The notes beneath the pieces were generated by a model. The model was given only the letters and a program-made list of their open reading frames with translations. It did not search any database and had not been told where the DNA came from. From positions 124,001 to 188,000 of the forward strand of contig JAIWWG010000066.1 of the NCBI GenBank assembly GCA_025435555.1: DNA of 64,000 nt. Reading direction: 5' to 3'. Within the stretch, counting starts at the first letter, position 1. Each line of letters begins with the position of its first letter. The translations under genes and the position numbers were made by a program. This DNA comes from Chytriomyces cf. hyalinus JEL632 (Eukaryota; Chytridiomycota; Chytridiomycetes; Chytridiales; Chytriomycetaceae). Positions 11,538-23,743 of this stretch are shown piece after piece.

Positions 11538-13851
11538 ATGGACCACCCTTTGTCCGAATTGGTGCTCTACGTGCAGCGGCCCCTTTCCGACGGTGAGGAC
11601 CCGGCTGCCACGCGGATGCCGCCGATGGGTCAGGACACGGACACCCCCAGCGGCGCTGCAGATGTCTATCGCCGCATCGACGACCTGCATCCTCTGCATG
11701 TGGCCGTGCATGCTGGAGGCACCATCAATATTTATGTAACTCTGTCTAACTGACTGTCTATCATGCCTGCATACGTGCTCATCTGCTGTATCGTCTCAAT
11801 CTCAGGGCATGTTGCTGCTCACTCCTCGGACGAACCACCTATGCACGAAAGTATCGATCCAGGTCTCATTCCGAGGCGTTTCACGCACACTATGGACTGA
11901 TGGTCTGGTCAAGAGGGGTCAACAGCGTGTGTTCGCGGAGATTCAGGTGAACAACTCTTGTTAAGGTTCAACCAAACTGAACAGAGCCCTTTACTGCACA
12001 GAAAGATGTCCTCCTCGAAACAGAACCATTTCCAACATCTCCCACGAACAGCTACGTCCACATGCCGTTTTCCTTCTTTATATCAACCACCCCAGAAGGA
12101 GACGGCCTCCCCATCACATTCACTTCCCCGACCGCATCTGTGACTTATGCCATTCGTGTAAAAGTCTCGTACACTCAGCCCAACACTCAGTTTTCAACTA
12201 CAAGTACGTATTCAGCACCCGTCCAAGTGAGCCCGCCGTGGATCGCCGCACCCCCTCCTGCGACGCCATTACTGGGTCCCAACGAGGATGGAACCCGCAT
12301 GGTTGTGGATATTATGGGTAGTTATCAAGGCCGCGCAAATCTTGTTCGAACTGGAGCCAATCGAGGGGCTCATCAATCTGGAGGACTTGTATCAAACCGT
12401 GGATCTCGTGACGGCGAAACCGAAGAAAGTGCTTATCTGAGACCGCGCGTTTTAAACAATTTAATTGAACGGAGGCGACCTGGAAGCGTGAGCTTGAGGA
12501 GTTTTGATGGAAGTGGTGGAGATTTTGGTCGTATCGATGTGCCCGCTGAAGCTGTCCAGAGTTATCCTGCTTCCGATGCTGGTCTCGGAATGGGGCGAGG
12601 CCACAGTATTGGCGTGCTTGAAATTCAGCGGGATTCTGGTGCTAGTCAAGGGGCCAGCTTGTTACTCAACCGATCAAGGTCAGAAGTGTCCTATTCGCCC
12701 GTGTCGCCGAATAGTTTTCTGGGAGCGCAATCGGATGTGTATTATTCGAATCGGCATACGCTGGAACCATTTCGAGACTCTGATGAACTTGCATTGGAAG
12801 TGAATTCTGAGGCAATCGTGATTGCATCTCGCATCCCTCCAATGGAATACGCCGAAATGGATCCGTTGGCTCAAAGTGATTCTAATCGACTTGCAATTTC
12901 TCCGTTTTCGGAGGCATCTTCAGCTTTTTCAAGTTCTGGATTTGAAAATTCCCTGGTGAGTGCAAATGACCAGGATCAAAGGCATCAAAACCTCAATAGT
13001 GGAGACCAAACTGGTATGGGATTGCACGAGCAACGTCCCGATTCTGCTGCAACATCAACCTCAAGGCACCCGCCTCTTTACCCAAGCACTGCCCAGTCAA
13101 GCCCAGTTTCATCATCACCGCGTTCCCCAACTAGTATGCTCAAAAGACTTTTCAAACGAGTGGACCGCGCCAAGAAGGCGAGCAACCAATCATCGCCAAA
13201 CGCAACTGGCCACTTAGAAACGCCACCATCGTCATCGATTCCCATGCTGTCACCGCATCCACCACAAAGAACAAGTGTCGACATTGTTGCAGATCAACCA
13301 CAACGTTCCAGCAGTCCAGCCGACTCATTCCTTGAATACATTTCGGCCCCCATCTATGATCTTCCGCGCTTTCGTGTTATTTTGCCTTGCACCATGGTTG
13401 GACCTGGAAGTCGTGTTCCAATTGATGTGATGGTGCAGAGTGTGCCGCATGGCCAGGTGGTTGCCGCTGTGGAAGCAATTCTTGTCGCACAAGTCACGTG
13501 TACATCATTTGGATATACTCACGAAGAATTGGTTGAGCTTGCAACTGTTAAAGAGGTGGAAAGTGCAGTAGCAGAGGGTCCTGGTTTGTTGTTCAAGAAG
13601 CGAATGTGGATCCAGGTTCCGGATGCTGATGTACTGAAGCAGTATGGGTCTAGGTTTAAAGTTCCTCTGATTGAGCTTACGCACAGGGTGAGGCCACCGA
13701 CATGCTTGCATTTGGCCGCAAGTAGTAACATACCCCTTATTTTTTATAGATGGTCATAAATATGTATACTACTAGAAGGAGAATTGTTGGAAAGGGAACG
13801 AAGCATGAGGAGTATCGGCTTGGATCTGTCTCTATTTTGCTGATGCGGTGA
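11538..13851 (+). CDS. Arrestin-domain protein with long disordered insert
   Basis: Alpha-arrestins are cargo adaptors that recruit ubiquitin ligases to membrane proteins. Splicing gives 708 aa from exons 11538-11735, 11806-11946, 12002-13687 and 13750-13851. The N-terminal half carries arrestin beta strands (DHPLSELVLYVQRP, then KVSIQVSFRGVSRTLW, and the MPFSFFIST strand). The C-terminal arrestin fold starts near residue 550 (FRVILPCTMVGPGSRVPIDV) and runs to the end. Between them lie about 350 Ser/Pro/Gln-rich residues that look unstructured. I see no PPxY motif for Rsp5-type ligases in what I read, so the ligase link is open. The last exon is short and closes the final strand (VSILLMR). 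Confidence 0.75.
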
Positions 13852-14477
13852 GATGGAATGAGGGCGGAGAAACTTGAGTCATTTTATTGTTATGCACAAA
13901 TACAAGTTATCAAAAACTTTAGTAGGCAGACGCAGTGAACTCCATGGAAGTGATGGTGCTCAAAAGGGGCTAGACTGTTATGGTACTCTAAGATGGGCCA
14001 GTGTCGCGTCCGTATGTCACCTGACGGATAAACATAATTCGATGTTCTGGAAGCTACCAAACACACGCCAGGAACAGCTGACCTCACAATTCGTTTTTAT
14101 CAAAGAGACAAATACTCTCGACAGCATCGCCTTCTCTTTTAAGAAGCTGACAATTAATTTCCTATTTTTGTTAGCCGAAGTGTGGTTATGAATATTTTTG
14201 TCACACTCTCGACAGTGGTGCCTGGCACTCCGTCGACAGAGCTGACTGCTGCAGATGGGGCCGCCCGGCTGGCGCAGGGATGGGGAATAAAAGGTGGTCT
14301 TGATGCAGTTTTGGACAGTTACGGAGTCCATCCGCGGACCCGTCATCTGCTCCCGATCTCGCAAAGAATGCTACGCATCTGTATCAAACTCGCCAGTCTC
14401 GTAGGACTCTGCGGCGTGGTTGGTGGGAGGCCACGAGATTTGCTTCAGCAAATTCGCTGAAATAAAGTGGCCATCAA
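13852..14477. other. Intergenic region, no supported gene
   Basis: 626 bases between two plus-strand genes. Short open frames occur on both strands, but none shows a recognisable domain, a start context with splice continuation, or biased composition. It probably holds the arrestin 3' UTR and the promoter of the PP2A-subunit gene. Confidence 0.4.
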
Positions 14478-17400
14478 ATGAATAGCCTGAGGTCCTGGCT
14501 GGGCACAAGCAAAGAAGCAGACGCCGAACCGACTGAAACTACTACTGTCTCTTCCTCAGTAATCGGTGCGAGTGCGCATTTCGCTGCCGAATCCTCCGCA
14601 GCGTCTGCTTCAACATCGGCTTCGACTCCGTCACCTATCCCCAGACACGTGGCCGATGCTCCCAGACCAGCTTCTCCGTCGAATTCAAGATTAACCATCA
14701 TCAGCGCCGTCAAGGGACTCTTGTCGTTCGTTGCGGTCCCTGCTGCTCCGTCGACCCCGCCGCCCATCCAAGCAAACCCAACAACAGCGAATGCCTCCTC
14801 GTCACCAACCTCGTCATCCTCACCCGATCAGCATCTTCATAACCTCTCTGCGCATCCAGCACCGCCCGGTACACCGGCCAAGTCTGCGTCTCCAGCTCCA
14901 ATCCTATCTCGAGTGTCTATCACCACAGTCTCGTCCGCCATCGCACCAAACGCACACTCACCCACGACCTCATCTCCCACACAAAATACTCCACCAATTT
15001 CTCGTTCTCCAAATTCGGAATCGGAACCAAACAGTCAGTTTCCCACAAGCGCTGACCCGTCCATCAGAATCCTGTCGCCGTTACCGTCGCCGGATTTCGA
15101 CGAGCCAATTAATGCATCCACCACGAATTCTCTTACAGCTTCAACTGGTACGAATCCTCTTGCAGTTTCACCTGTGAACACTATCATCCAGGCGACTGCA
15201 TCTGCAGGGTTGTCGTCAGACTCTTCCTCTGCCGTGGACGACGTTTCCTCAGACGCCTCAGCATCCAGTGTCTCGCCTGCAAGTAGTCTCACAGAAGCTA
15301 GTAGCATCCCTATCATAGCGTCCTCCATAACTACGCCAGTTGTAACCGAAACAGTGACGGAAACGCCCGCAGCAACAGAATCACAAGCCGATCCGGAACC
15401 CCTCGCAAATGAATTAGCTTCAGCAGAAAAGGAGCTATCAGATGAACCCTCATCTTCGTCCTCGACTTCCGCAAAGAGCAGCTCTGGCAGTGTCTCAAAA
15501 GTTCTTGTTTCCGGGGCAGTTTCTGTCGGTACTGTCGAAGTTGTTCGCGGTTCTGTCGTCTGTCTGAAGGGAAGTAGCTCGGCAAATTCCTCCTCTGTCA
15601 CTTCTTTGACTCAAAATCAAACCGGTGCGAGCGTGCATGACGACGAAATGGTGGACGAAATTCGCAAGCTTGAACCTTCAGCAAATGTCGATGAGGAACC
15701 TTTAAAGCAAGCGGACGCAAATACTTCTACAGCGGCAGTGAGTTCTCTGGATTCTTCTCTGGCTGATGTTGGCGAAACTGAGGCCGGTGAGGCTTCAGAT
15801 GTTGTTGCGATTTCAGATACAGCGGCTGTTCAACTTTCCGGCGTCGAAACAAATCAACAAACGCATATCGCCGAGGAAGTGGAAATCACTCAATCAATCA
15901 CCCATCAAACAGAGGTATCCATCCACAATGAAGCATCCCTCGCAAAGACTATGGAGTCCATTCAAGACGCGATTGCTACGACGTTAACGGTCACACCTCT
16001 TGCCACGCAAACTGCTCATGCAACCAAGGCGGTTGCTGTTGCAGCTGAAGAATCAAGTCCGCTGGGAATCCCAATAGTTCCAAGCGAAGCAAGCATTCCG
16101 GACATACCCGCAGCACCTGTACCTAAAGCTCATATCAAGCGGCTTCAGTTCAGACTGTCTCCAAGCCTCGAAGATCGAAAGCGCATGACGCGTTTAGTTG
16201 TGGTGAGCAAATTATTGTGCTTGAGTAAACTCAGTTGTCCTGCATCTCACATTCTTTTCTCGTATTAGGAACGATGCCGACCCCTGTTTTTCCCTGTAGC
16301 TTTGCCCACCTCTCCCACGTCAGCGGTGTTTCCGGCAGCTACTCCGCAACCCCACGACGCTGTTACAGCAATGGACATGACGCTTAGCGTAATCAGCACT
16401 GCAAGCAACAGCAGCACAGCCCCTGTCATGACTGTCCGAGTTCCTGCGAGTACCGCCAATTCACGGCAATTTCTCAAGACCGAATTCCAGGAAGTCGCTG
16501 GGGCGTGTGGGCTTCCCAAACACGTTGGATTTGCGCTGCATCGGAGAATCGTTGAACGTGGATGGATGCAGCTTGAGGAGTTACGGGACGCCATGGGGGT
16601 TGATGGTGGGGATAAGGCCGCCCTCGCAGCTGGTGACAATGTGGCTGATGAATTTAAAGTTGCTGAAGATGGAGAAGATCGAGTGGGTTGGGAAGGATTT
16701 GAAAGGTTTGTTGCTTTCTTACATTGACTCGCTTACTCGGCTTACGAAGATCGCTGTGTCTTTTGCCAGGTTTTTACAACATGTGTTCCAGTTTCTGAAT
16801 CCGGATATGGAGGCACTGGTATATGAACTGTTGAAACCTTCAGATCGGGATTATCTCGTACCCCTTGATTTTCGAATTGTTGTGGAAGATTTGCTGCAAA
16901 CGCATCCTGCATTTGAATTCCTTGCGTCCTCTCCCGCGTTCCAAGCTCGATTTAGTTGAGTTTTTTTTGAGTTTTTTTTTTCCAACGGTAATGACTTCCA
17001 AACTGACTTGACACGCTTTGATTTGGATTATATAACAGCCGAGACAGTAATAGCGCGACTTTTCTATCTATGTCCACGTAACGGCAGAAACAGAATGGAT
17101 CTTAGAGATTTTCGTCTGACGAACATTACAACTTTATTTCGAGAGGTGGAAACGGCAACCAACAGTCTTGGAAATAATGTGAGGAAAACGCCGAAAAATT
17201 TGTTCGAATATATATCATTTATTTATGCCTGTTCCTTCTTCAGATCCCAAGCGTTTTCTCGTACAAAGATTTCTACGTGATTTACTGCAAATTCTGGGAG
17301 TTGGATCGAGATAGGGATATGCTGCTGACGATATACGATTTGGAGTTGTATGGGCGCCGTGCACTGTCTCATGCAGCGCTGGCGCGTATTATGGAGTGTT

Positions 17401-18303
17401 ATGGCATCACTGTCGTGGAATCCAGTGTCGAAGACGAAGGCGCAGCTGTGGCAGCGGTAGAACGCGGGGACACTGTTCGATGCTTGGGATACAAGGAGTT
17501 TATTGGTAATTCTCTCTCTCCTCTCTGGTTCTATTTGCACTTAAGCAGTTCGGTTTGGTAACAATCATCCAAAAAAATAGCGTTCATCTTGAGCGTCGAA
17601 GAGAAAACAAGTGATAGCGCGTTGGACTATTGGTTTCGCGTTTTGGATCTTGACGGAGACGGTGTCCTCTCACTGCTTGAGCTTGAGACGTTTTGGGAGC
17701 ACCAGCATATGCGACTACCAGAGCAATATACCGTGTTTGATTTTTTCTCGTTGATGTAAAGGATTTTGTTTTTCAGTTTTTTTGTCATTTCATTGCTGAC
17801 TAACCGCCTAAACACAACAGCTTGGATCTTATTCGCCCAAGTGCCACCTCATTAACGCTCATGGACCTTAAACGGAACCGAAATGCAGCCGTGCTATTTC
17901 TTGATTTTCTGCTCGACAGCCGGAAACACATTGAAAACATTCGTCGCAGCACCGATGTTGGATTTCGTCTGCGTGATGAAATCTGGGCGGAGGAAGAGGA
18001 TGAATCCAACAAGAAAAAGGGAGAAGAAATGGATGGATTGATGGAATTGGAGGCGGCTGTGAAACGATACAAATTGGAGTTGAGTGATCTTCCTTTTGCC
18101 GCAGGCCGTTGGTGTTTTATATGTTTGCCCTGCTAACATTGTCATGGTGCTAATGCAGAGGATGGGCAAAGTACTCAGAACGCGCGTATCGAGAGCTATC
18201 TGCGCCAGTTGAAGTTGACTCTGCCGATGACTTGGACGATGAGGTTGATGAGCCAGTGTATGATAATTCACCATCACTTCAGACGGGTAAAATGAAGGCA
18301 TGA
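14478..18303 (+). CDS. PP2A regulatory subunit B'' (PPP2R3-type) with long N-terminal tail
   Basis: B'' subunits direct the protein phosphatase 2A core enzyme to substrates and are controlled by Ca2+ through EF-hands. The spliced model has 1108 aa from eight exons. Introns are 16203-16268, 16706-16769, 16955-17038, 17179-17243, 17506-17580, 17756-17820 and 18079-18158. Residues from about 600 onward match the family. Conserved stretches are YKDFYVIYCKFWELDRDRD, WFRVLDLDGDGVLSLLELE (a canonical EF-hand loop near residue 940) and LIRPSATSLTLMDLKR. The first exon encodes 575 Ser/Thr/Ala/Pro-rich residues with no visible domain. That exon is almost as long as the rest of the protein, and its function is unknown. 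Confidence 0.9.
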
Positions 18304-19058
18304 CGGCTTTACTTTTTTGTGTATCTTTTCTTGAAATTCTGTTTTTGTTGGTTTTTTTGTTTTGTTTGATAAGCTTGTCATTTATGGGGATACTGTGTTT
18401 ACCTTCGATGAAGTGGGGATGGATGGATGGGGTTGTGGGAAGATGAACTATAGGTAGAGAGTGGCTCATTTATCGTCACAAGAGCGCTTTGTTTTGTCTG
18501 CGACAAGTGATTCCCTTTCAGTTCTTTCCGTTCTGGGTGATGAATACCTCAATTTTGCTGGAAAGACACTGACGCTGCCAGTCGCTTATTACATGCGATC
18601 TCTTGGACACGCTCTGGGGAAGTTGGGCAAATGCGTGATGTGTGTGGGATGGATGCTGCTGACTGACTGCGGTCCATTTCATCAAATTTAACAAATCAAA
18701 TTTTAGGAGGGAGACAGACACGGCGCTGTTAATAATTTCATGTGCGCATGAGGAGGGCGCGGTGAGAGAGTGCCCTGCCAGCAAAGACCGTCTCTCTCGC
18801 TTCGCGAAGACGAGGGAAGCGGAGACCGACTGTGACGGACCTTCCGATGAAGCGGAGCCCGTTGATGCCGCGCTGGACTCTGGGGTCCAGTGTCCGGGAT
18901 CAGCCGTGTCGAAGGAGGCTTATTGACACGTCCACCCGAATTTCATTCTGTTTTTGGAACACTTCCGATATTTTGTGACTGAGTTCAAAAAAAATCAAGC
19001 AAGAAACGTTGTCACTGAACGGCTTTACTCACGCTTTTCCTCTAGTTCACCCATTCAT
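18304..19058. other. Intergenic / promoter of first homeobox gene
   Basis: 755 bases. A frame without stops runs from about 18670 to 18925 but has no ATG and no recognisable domain. GC content rises near 18780-18910, with a short inverted repeat (GGAC...GTCC near 18879-18893). An in-frame ATG at 18954 could extend the homeobox protein by 35 residues. Confidence 0.35.
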
Positions 19059-21214
19059 ATGGCTGCCCTCCCCCTCCCCTCAATGGACTTGGACATGGCG
19101 GAGAAGGAATCTACGCAGCCCTGCAACCCGCCAACAACTGGGCAGCTTGAACCAGCCTGGCAGCCAATGATGCTGCCAGACCCACCGTCCGCCTCCTCAA
19201 GTCGCATGGGCAAGCACAATCGATTGCCGTCGATCTCAACCCTTTTGGAACAGCTCCCACCACTCAGTGCGTCGAGCCCTTTGGAAACAACTCATCACCC
19301 AATCTCGCTTCAATCTCAGACGAAGCATAATTCCAATGCCATCACACCCAGTATTCCTCCTCCTTCGATTGGATCATCTTCGCGCGAAGCAATCGTGACC
19401 CCTTCTCCAATTGCTCCCCTGGGAACTGGGTTCACGCCATCCCGTCTCGGAAGTCACGCCGCTGAACGACATCGTGGGGGAATGCACAAAAAATCGTATT
19501 CAATGGGCTCTTTTGACTTGCATCAGATTCAGCAACATCAGGAGCAACTCAGGCAGGAACAAAACCAGCAACGCTCGCATCATCAATTATATAGCCCGTA
19601 CTCGGATCAACCGCAACGGTCACTTCACGTCCATCCGCAACCGCCTCCTTTCCAACAACAACAATCAACGCTTCAAACTTATACTGTGCATTATCCACCC
19701 GTGCAAACGCCGCAAAATCAACCTGTTCACCCTCAGAACGGCGCATCAACAGACTCTGATCATTCCCATGTCCCAGCAAATCATCTTCTTTCAAATAATG
19801 CATTCCATGGATTTCACAAGAAAACGTCGTCTTTGGACAGCAACGGCTCGGGGTCTTCAGACTTTGGACAACTTCCTACTACTCGGTCTCAACCCCCTCG
19901 GGCCCATCACCATGCACGTTCCCTCTCGCACGGTGGAGCCGGGATAGCTCAGACGACACAATACCTCTCATCGCCACATCACTCTGTAAACACTTCGCCA
20001 CTTCTCCAAGGACAGCAGCCATCGCAACCGTCAGCAGCTCAACTAGCAAACTATCGATTGCAAACATCCAATGAAATACGGTCGCTACCACCGCAATCTC
20101 AACCGTTTGCGCGGCAGCCGCAGCAAACACCTGCGCCGTTTGTGGTGGATTTCAGGGTTCCTCAGCAACAACACGTGCAGCAGCAACAATACCAACAACA
20201 CCAGCACAATCAACAACATCAAAACAATCAACAACAATACCAACGACATCAACAACATGATCAACAGCGCCAAGAACACCAACAACAGGCCGTACAGCAG
20301 CAACAACAGCACCAGCAGCAGCAACACCGCCAACAGCAAGCTATGCATCAGCAACAGCAGCCGTTTCACACACCACAGGCAATTTTCCATCCCCCACTTC
20401 CCGGAACAGGCCGCCCACGACACGTTCACCATGTTAGACAAGCCTCGGCTCCAACGATCCCTTCCACAGTTTTCATCAATTCTCCAGCTCCACATTCTCA
20501 ACCGCCTCCATTTCAAACACACTATTCGGCAGTACAGCGACATACACCCCAACTCGACCAAGCCGCACATCACCAAATCATGCGAAAACAACAACAACAC
20601 CAGCAACAACCAATCCCCGTCACAAACAATCAACCTACGACAACCACTCAATCCGATAATCCAATCCGATCCTACAGTCCAAGCAGCAGCAACGAAAACA
20701 GCGGCGGCGGCGGCGGGGGTGGCGGTGGCAGTTACGAAGAAGATGCAGACGACAATGAAGCTGTACAATTGAACGCGAATGGAAACCCAATCAAACGTCG
20801 GTTACGCGCGAATCGTGAACAATTGCGCGTTTTGGAAAGTGTGTTTGAACAGAATCGGACACCGAGTCCTGGGTTCAAGAAGGATTTGGCAAAGAAATTG
20901 GGGATGCCGCATAAATCGATTTTGTATTGGTGAGTCTTTTTTTTGCAAAAAACAAACAAAAAACAAAACAAGCAAAACAGAATTGTGAAAACGGTATTCT
21001 AACTTTATTTGTTTTTGCCAGGTTTCAAAATCGACGCGCTCAGCTTGTTCGATCACAAAAACAGCAAATGAAAGTGAATCAAGGAAGCGAAACGGATCCT
21101 CAGTCAGCCGCGCACTACCAGGAGGATGGTGAATACGAAGAATTTGATGAAGAAGACAGACACGAAGAAAGTGGTGGACCGAGCAGCTTTATTGGGAATC
21201 CAAGAAACATATAG
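19059..21214 (+). CDS. Homeodomain transcription factor with polyglutamine region
   Basis: A 687-aa protein from two exons (19059-20929 and 21022-21214; intron 20930-21021). The homeodomain spans about residues 577-636 and is the typical 60-residue (non-TALE) form. It has L16, F20 and I45, then the recognition-helix core WFQNRRAQ with W48, F49, N51 and R53. Upstream residues about 365-440 are a near-continuous Gln/His tract, and a poly-Gly stretch (20701-20730) precedes the homeodomain. The tail is acidic. The intron splits the W48 codon after TG (phase 2). The start was chosen at MAALPLPSMDLD because the 35 residues before it, from ATG 18954, look like translated leader. The gene is convergent with a second homeobox gene. 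Confidence 0.85.
20161..20366 (+). repeat. CAA/CAG glutamine-coding repeat
   Basis: An imperfect trinucleotide tract inside the first homeobox gene, mostly CAACAA/CAGCAA/CACCAG, encoding Gln with interspersed His. Mixed codons suggest an old tract held at the protein level, not a fresh microsatellite. Confidence 0.85.
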
Positions 21215-21814
21215 AGCTTGGCCCTTTCTTTTTTTTTTTTTTTTTTTTTTTTAAAAATGTCTTCAACTTCAAGGCTTTCTTTTTTTTTATGAGGGTTGAG
21301 GATTGGTGTGTTTTTCTTTTTTCTCTTCTTTTTTTAAACACGAATTCAACAGTATTTTATCATGTTTGTTTGTTTCTTTTTTTTTTTTTTTTTTGGTTTT
21401 TTGTTTCCTTCAAGAACTCATTCTGTGTAATAAACAAGTTCGGCTGCTCCGAATTGTCATATTTTCTGAATGCGCTGTTTTCAAGAAAATCCTGGTTCGG
21501 TACGCAATACCACAGGACTCGAAATGTGATGAGAGTGAGTCTGCCATTGTTGCTTTCACAATGCAACGACGTTAAAGAGGGAAAGTCAACACAGGTACAG
21601 GAGCATGAATACAATATTTATCTGTAAATGATTCAAGAATGTAGTCTAAATGTTGGGGAAAAAAAACCTTACGATAAAATAATGGGGGGTAAATGCGAAA
21701 CGCGATGAAAAGAAAAAAAAAACAAAAATGGAGAAATCCCCAAAAAAACATAGTATATGGTACAAGAAACCCGCAGTAAACTCTTTTTTTTTTTTTTTTG
21801 AAAATATTTGATTC
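21215..21814. other. Convergent 3' region with long T and A tracts
   Basis: 600 bases between two convergent homeobox genes. It is strongly A/T-rich with homopolymer T runs at 21229-21252 (24), 21377-21394 (18) and 21784-21799 (16). It probably contains both 3' UTRs and polyadenylation signals (AATAAA at 21429-21434). No coding feature is supported. Confidence 0.5.
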
Positions 21815-23743
21815 CTACTTGGCAGCTCGGGGAACGTCATCGCCAGAAAGGACTTCATCATCATCCACCTCTGTTTCATCCGAATCATCGTCGCCTGCTT
21901 CGTCGTCATCCAGCTGCCGGGCAGTACGCGACGATGAAGACGCGCGCCCCGCCACTCGCGCAACAGTTCCAAACGCGCCCCGGACATAATCTTCCAACGC
22001 CGTGTTCACATCTTCTGCAATTTCAGTCATCCCGCGAAGCACCATGTCTGGAACTTCGTAGCTTCGATAGCCTCCATTCGCAACGACAGGAATCGCTTCA
22101 ACAGTGGGTGATTCGCTTCCGGCAAGCTGTTGTTGTTGCTGCTGTTGCTGATGTTGTTGTTGTTGAAACAGCTGATACTTTCTCAATTCGTATGGTGTGG
22201 CGGGGTCTTGGAATCCAGTTGTTCGCGCCTCACGACGTAACTTTGCACGCGCATTTTGGAACCTGAAATGGAAAAAGAACCAAGTTAAAACAAATTCTTT
22301 TCAAATGTGAAAGAAAAAGTTGCGGAAAAAGAAGAAGTTAAATGCCCATACCATAGTCGAACTGCTTTACGCGGCATGCCAGTAACATTCGCAACACGGC
22401 CATGCGTAACACTACTTGGATTTGGATCTAAATTAAACAAATGCGTCAAGCAAGCGACTTGCGATTTGTTGAGGCGGTATCTGCGTGAAGTTTCTCGCTT
22501 TCTGGCGGTACCCCGCGTTGTTGTAGATACTGCCGGAGGAACGCGTGCTGCACTTTTTGAGCTGGATGAGGCCTTTGCGGAGGTGCTTGCGGAGGTGGCG
22601 GCGGTGGTGGTGGATTGCTTTAAATGAGGCTCTTGCTGTTGTTGCTGCTGCTGCTGCTGTTGGGATGGTTTAAGTTTGTGAGTTTGAAGTTGCTGCTGCT
22701 GATGTTGATGGAGTGGCGGTATGTGGTGAAGCTGTTGGTCGTGGAAATTCGGAGACGAAAGGCGAACTTCGTGAGCAGGAGGTGGGTAACAATACGGTTG
22801 TGGGTAAGTTTGGTATTGTGGGTAACTTGGAGCAACATTCCATGGAATGGACCTCCCGCTGTGATGAGCGAACATTTGCATATTTTGAATGGAATCTTGA
22901 TTTGGCGGTATTTGAGTTAGCGGTGTTTGATGTGGATTGATTTGCATATTGAATGCCGCTGATGGAAGGGTGGAGGATACTGATGCGTGGGATATTATAG
23001 ATTCGCTGCTGTGGTAGCCGTGTGAGCTCTCATCATGCGAGGCAGTTCGATCCGAAAACGAGTGGTTGCCTGAATAAACGAAAGAGTTTTAGACCATATG
23101 GTTGAAAGATGCTTTGTTTGTTTTTTTTCAAAAGATGGGCTTGAACAGCAAGCACAACCAATTTGCCCATAAAATATGGCGGAGGAAGTGGAATATAACG
23201 AATGGACAAGGACGGGGAAAGCAACAGCATTTGCGTAGTCCGATAATGCAAACAGAAAAGAACAGCCGTACCAGTGTGCGCAGGCGGGCTGGCTCCCGTC
23301 GACGACGTCGGGCTGACAAGAGCTGAAGTGCCAACGCCCGAGTCCTTCTGCACGTCCGCGATTCTCGAGTCTGGCGCAAGAATCGAAACAGGGCTATCAA
23401 CCAATTTCGTAAACTGCATATTGGTTTTGGGGTCAATTTGAGTGGCTTGGCTGTCCGTGTACACGTGCAAATGCATTGGAATTGCCGAGAGCGCCGCTGT
23501 GCCTACTTCAGCCTTTGTGGTCACGTTGGGATGCAGATGCCGATTCGCTCCAGAGAGTGTTTCGGGGGAGGGCTGGCTGACGTGTTGCGTGAGCGAAGAA
23601 GGTTCGTGTGGCGGTGGCGGTGGGAGCTTTGCCAGGAGGCGCGAGAAGGAGGGGAGGGAGACAGCGTCGGGTTCTGCGTCGTCGGGGGTGGTTGATGCGT
23701 TGGCAGCAGCGAGGGCCAGGGCTTCCAGACCGCTGAAGTCCAT
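21815..23743 (-). CDS. Second homeodomain transcription factor
   Basis: A 545-aa protein from three exons (23743-23272, 23069-22352, 22262-21815; introns 23070-23271 and 22263-22351). An ATG at 23785 would add 14 residues. The homeodomain lies at about residues 350-409. It shows L16, F20, the GMPRKAVRLW helix and then WFQNARAKLRRE, with N51 and R53 present. Flanking sequence is rich in Gln, Pro and Ser, with two poly-Q stretches and an acidic C-terminus. As in the neighbouring homeobox gene, an intron splits the W48 codon after TG, which argues for common descent even though the rest has diverged. It is transcribed toward the first homeobox gene and divergently from the CBM21 gene. Confidence 0.85.

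Noticed and set aside
14017-14364. Minus-strand frame containing RHHCREC, suggestive of a FYVE finger
   Set aside because: Only one short FYVE-like word is present. The other cysteine pairs and the basic pocket are missing, and no splice partners are visible.
15035-15601. 188-aa minus-strand acidic open frame
   Set aside because: It is a shadow of the Ser/Thr-rich first exon of the PP2A subunit, where low complexity keeps the antisense frame open.
18461-18925. Two overlapping open frames before the first homeobox gene
   Set aside because: One is 76 aa without features. The other is stop-free but lacks ATG and any homology signal. A missed exon cannot be excluded.
20085-20768. 227-aa Leu-rich minus-strand open frame that looks like a membrane protein
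   Set aside because: It is the antisense of CAA/CAG glutamine repeats, which read as Leu/Val on the other strand.
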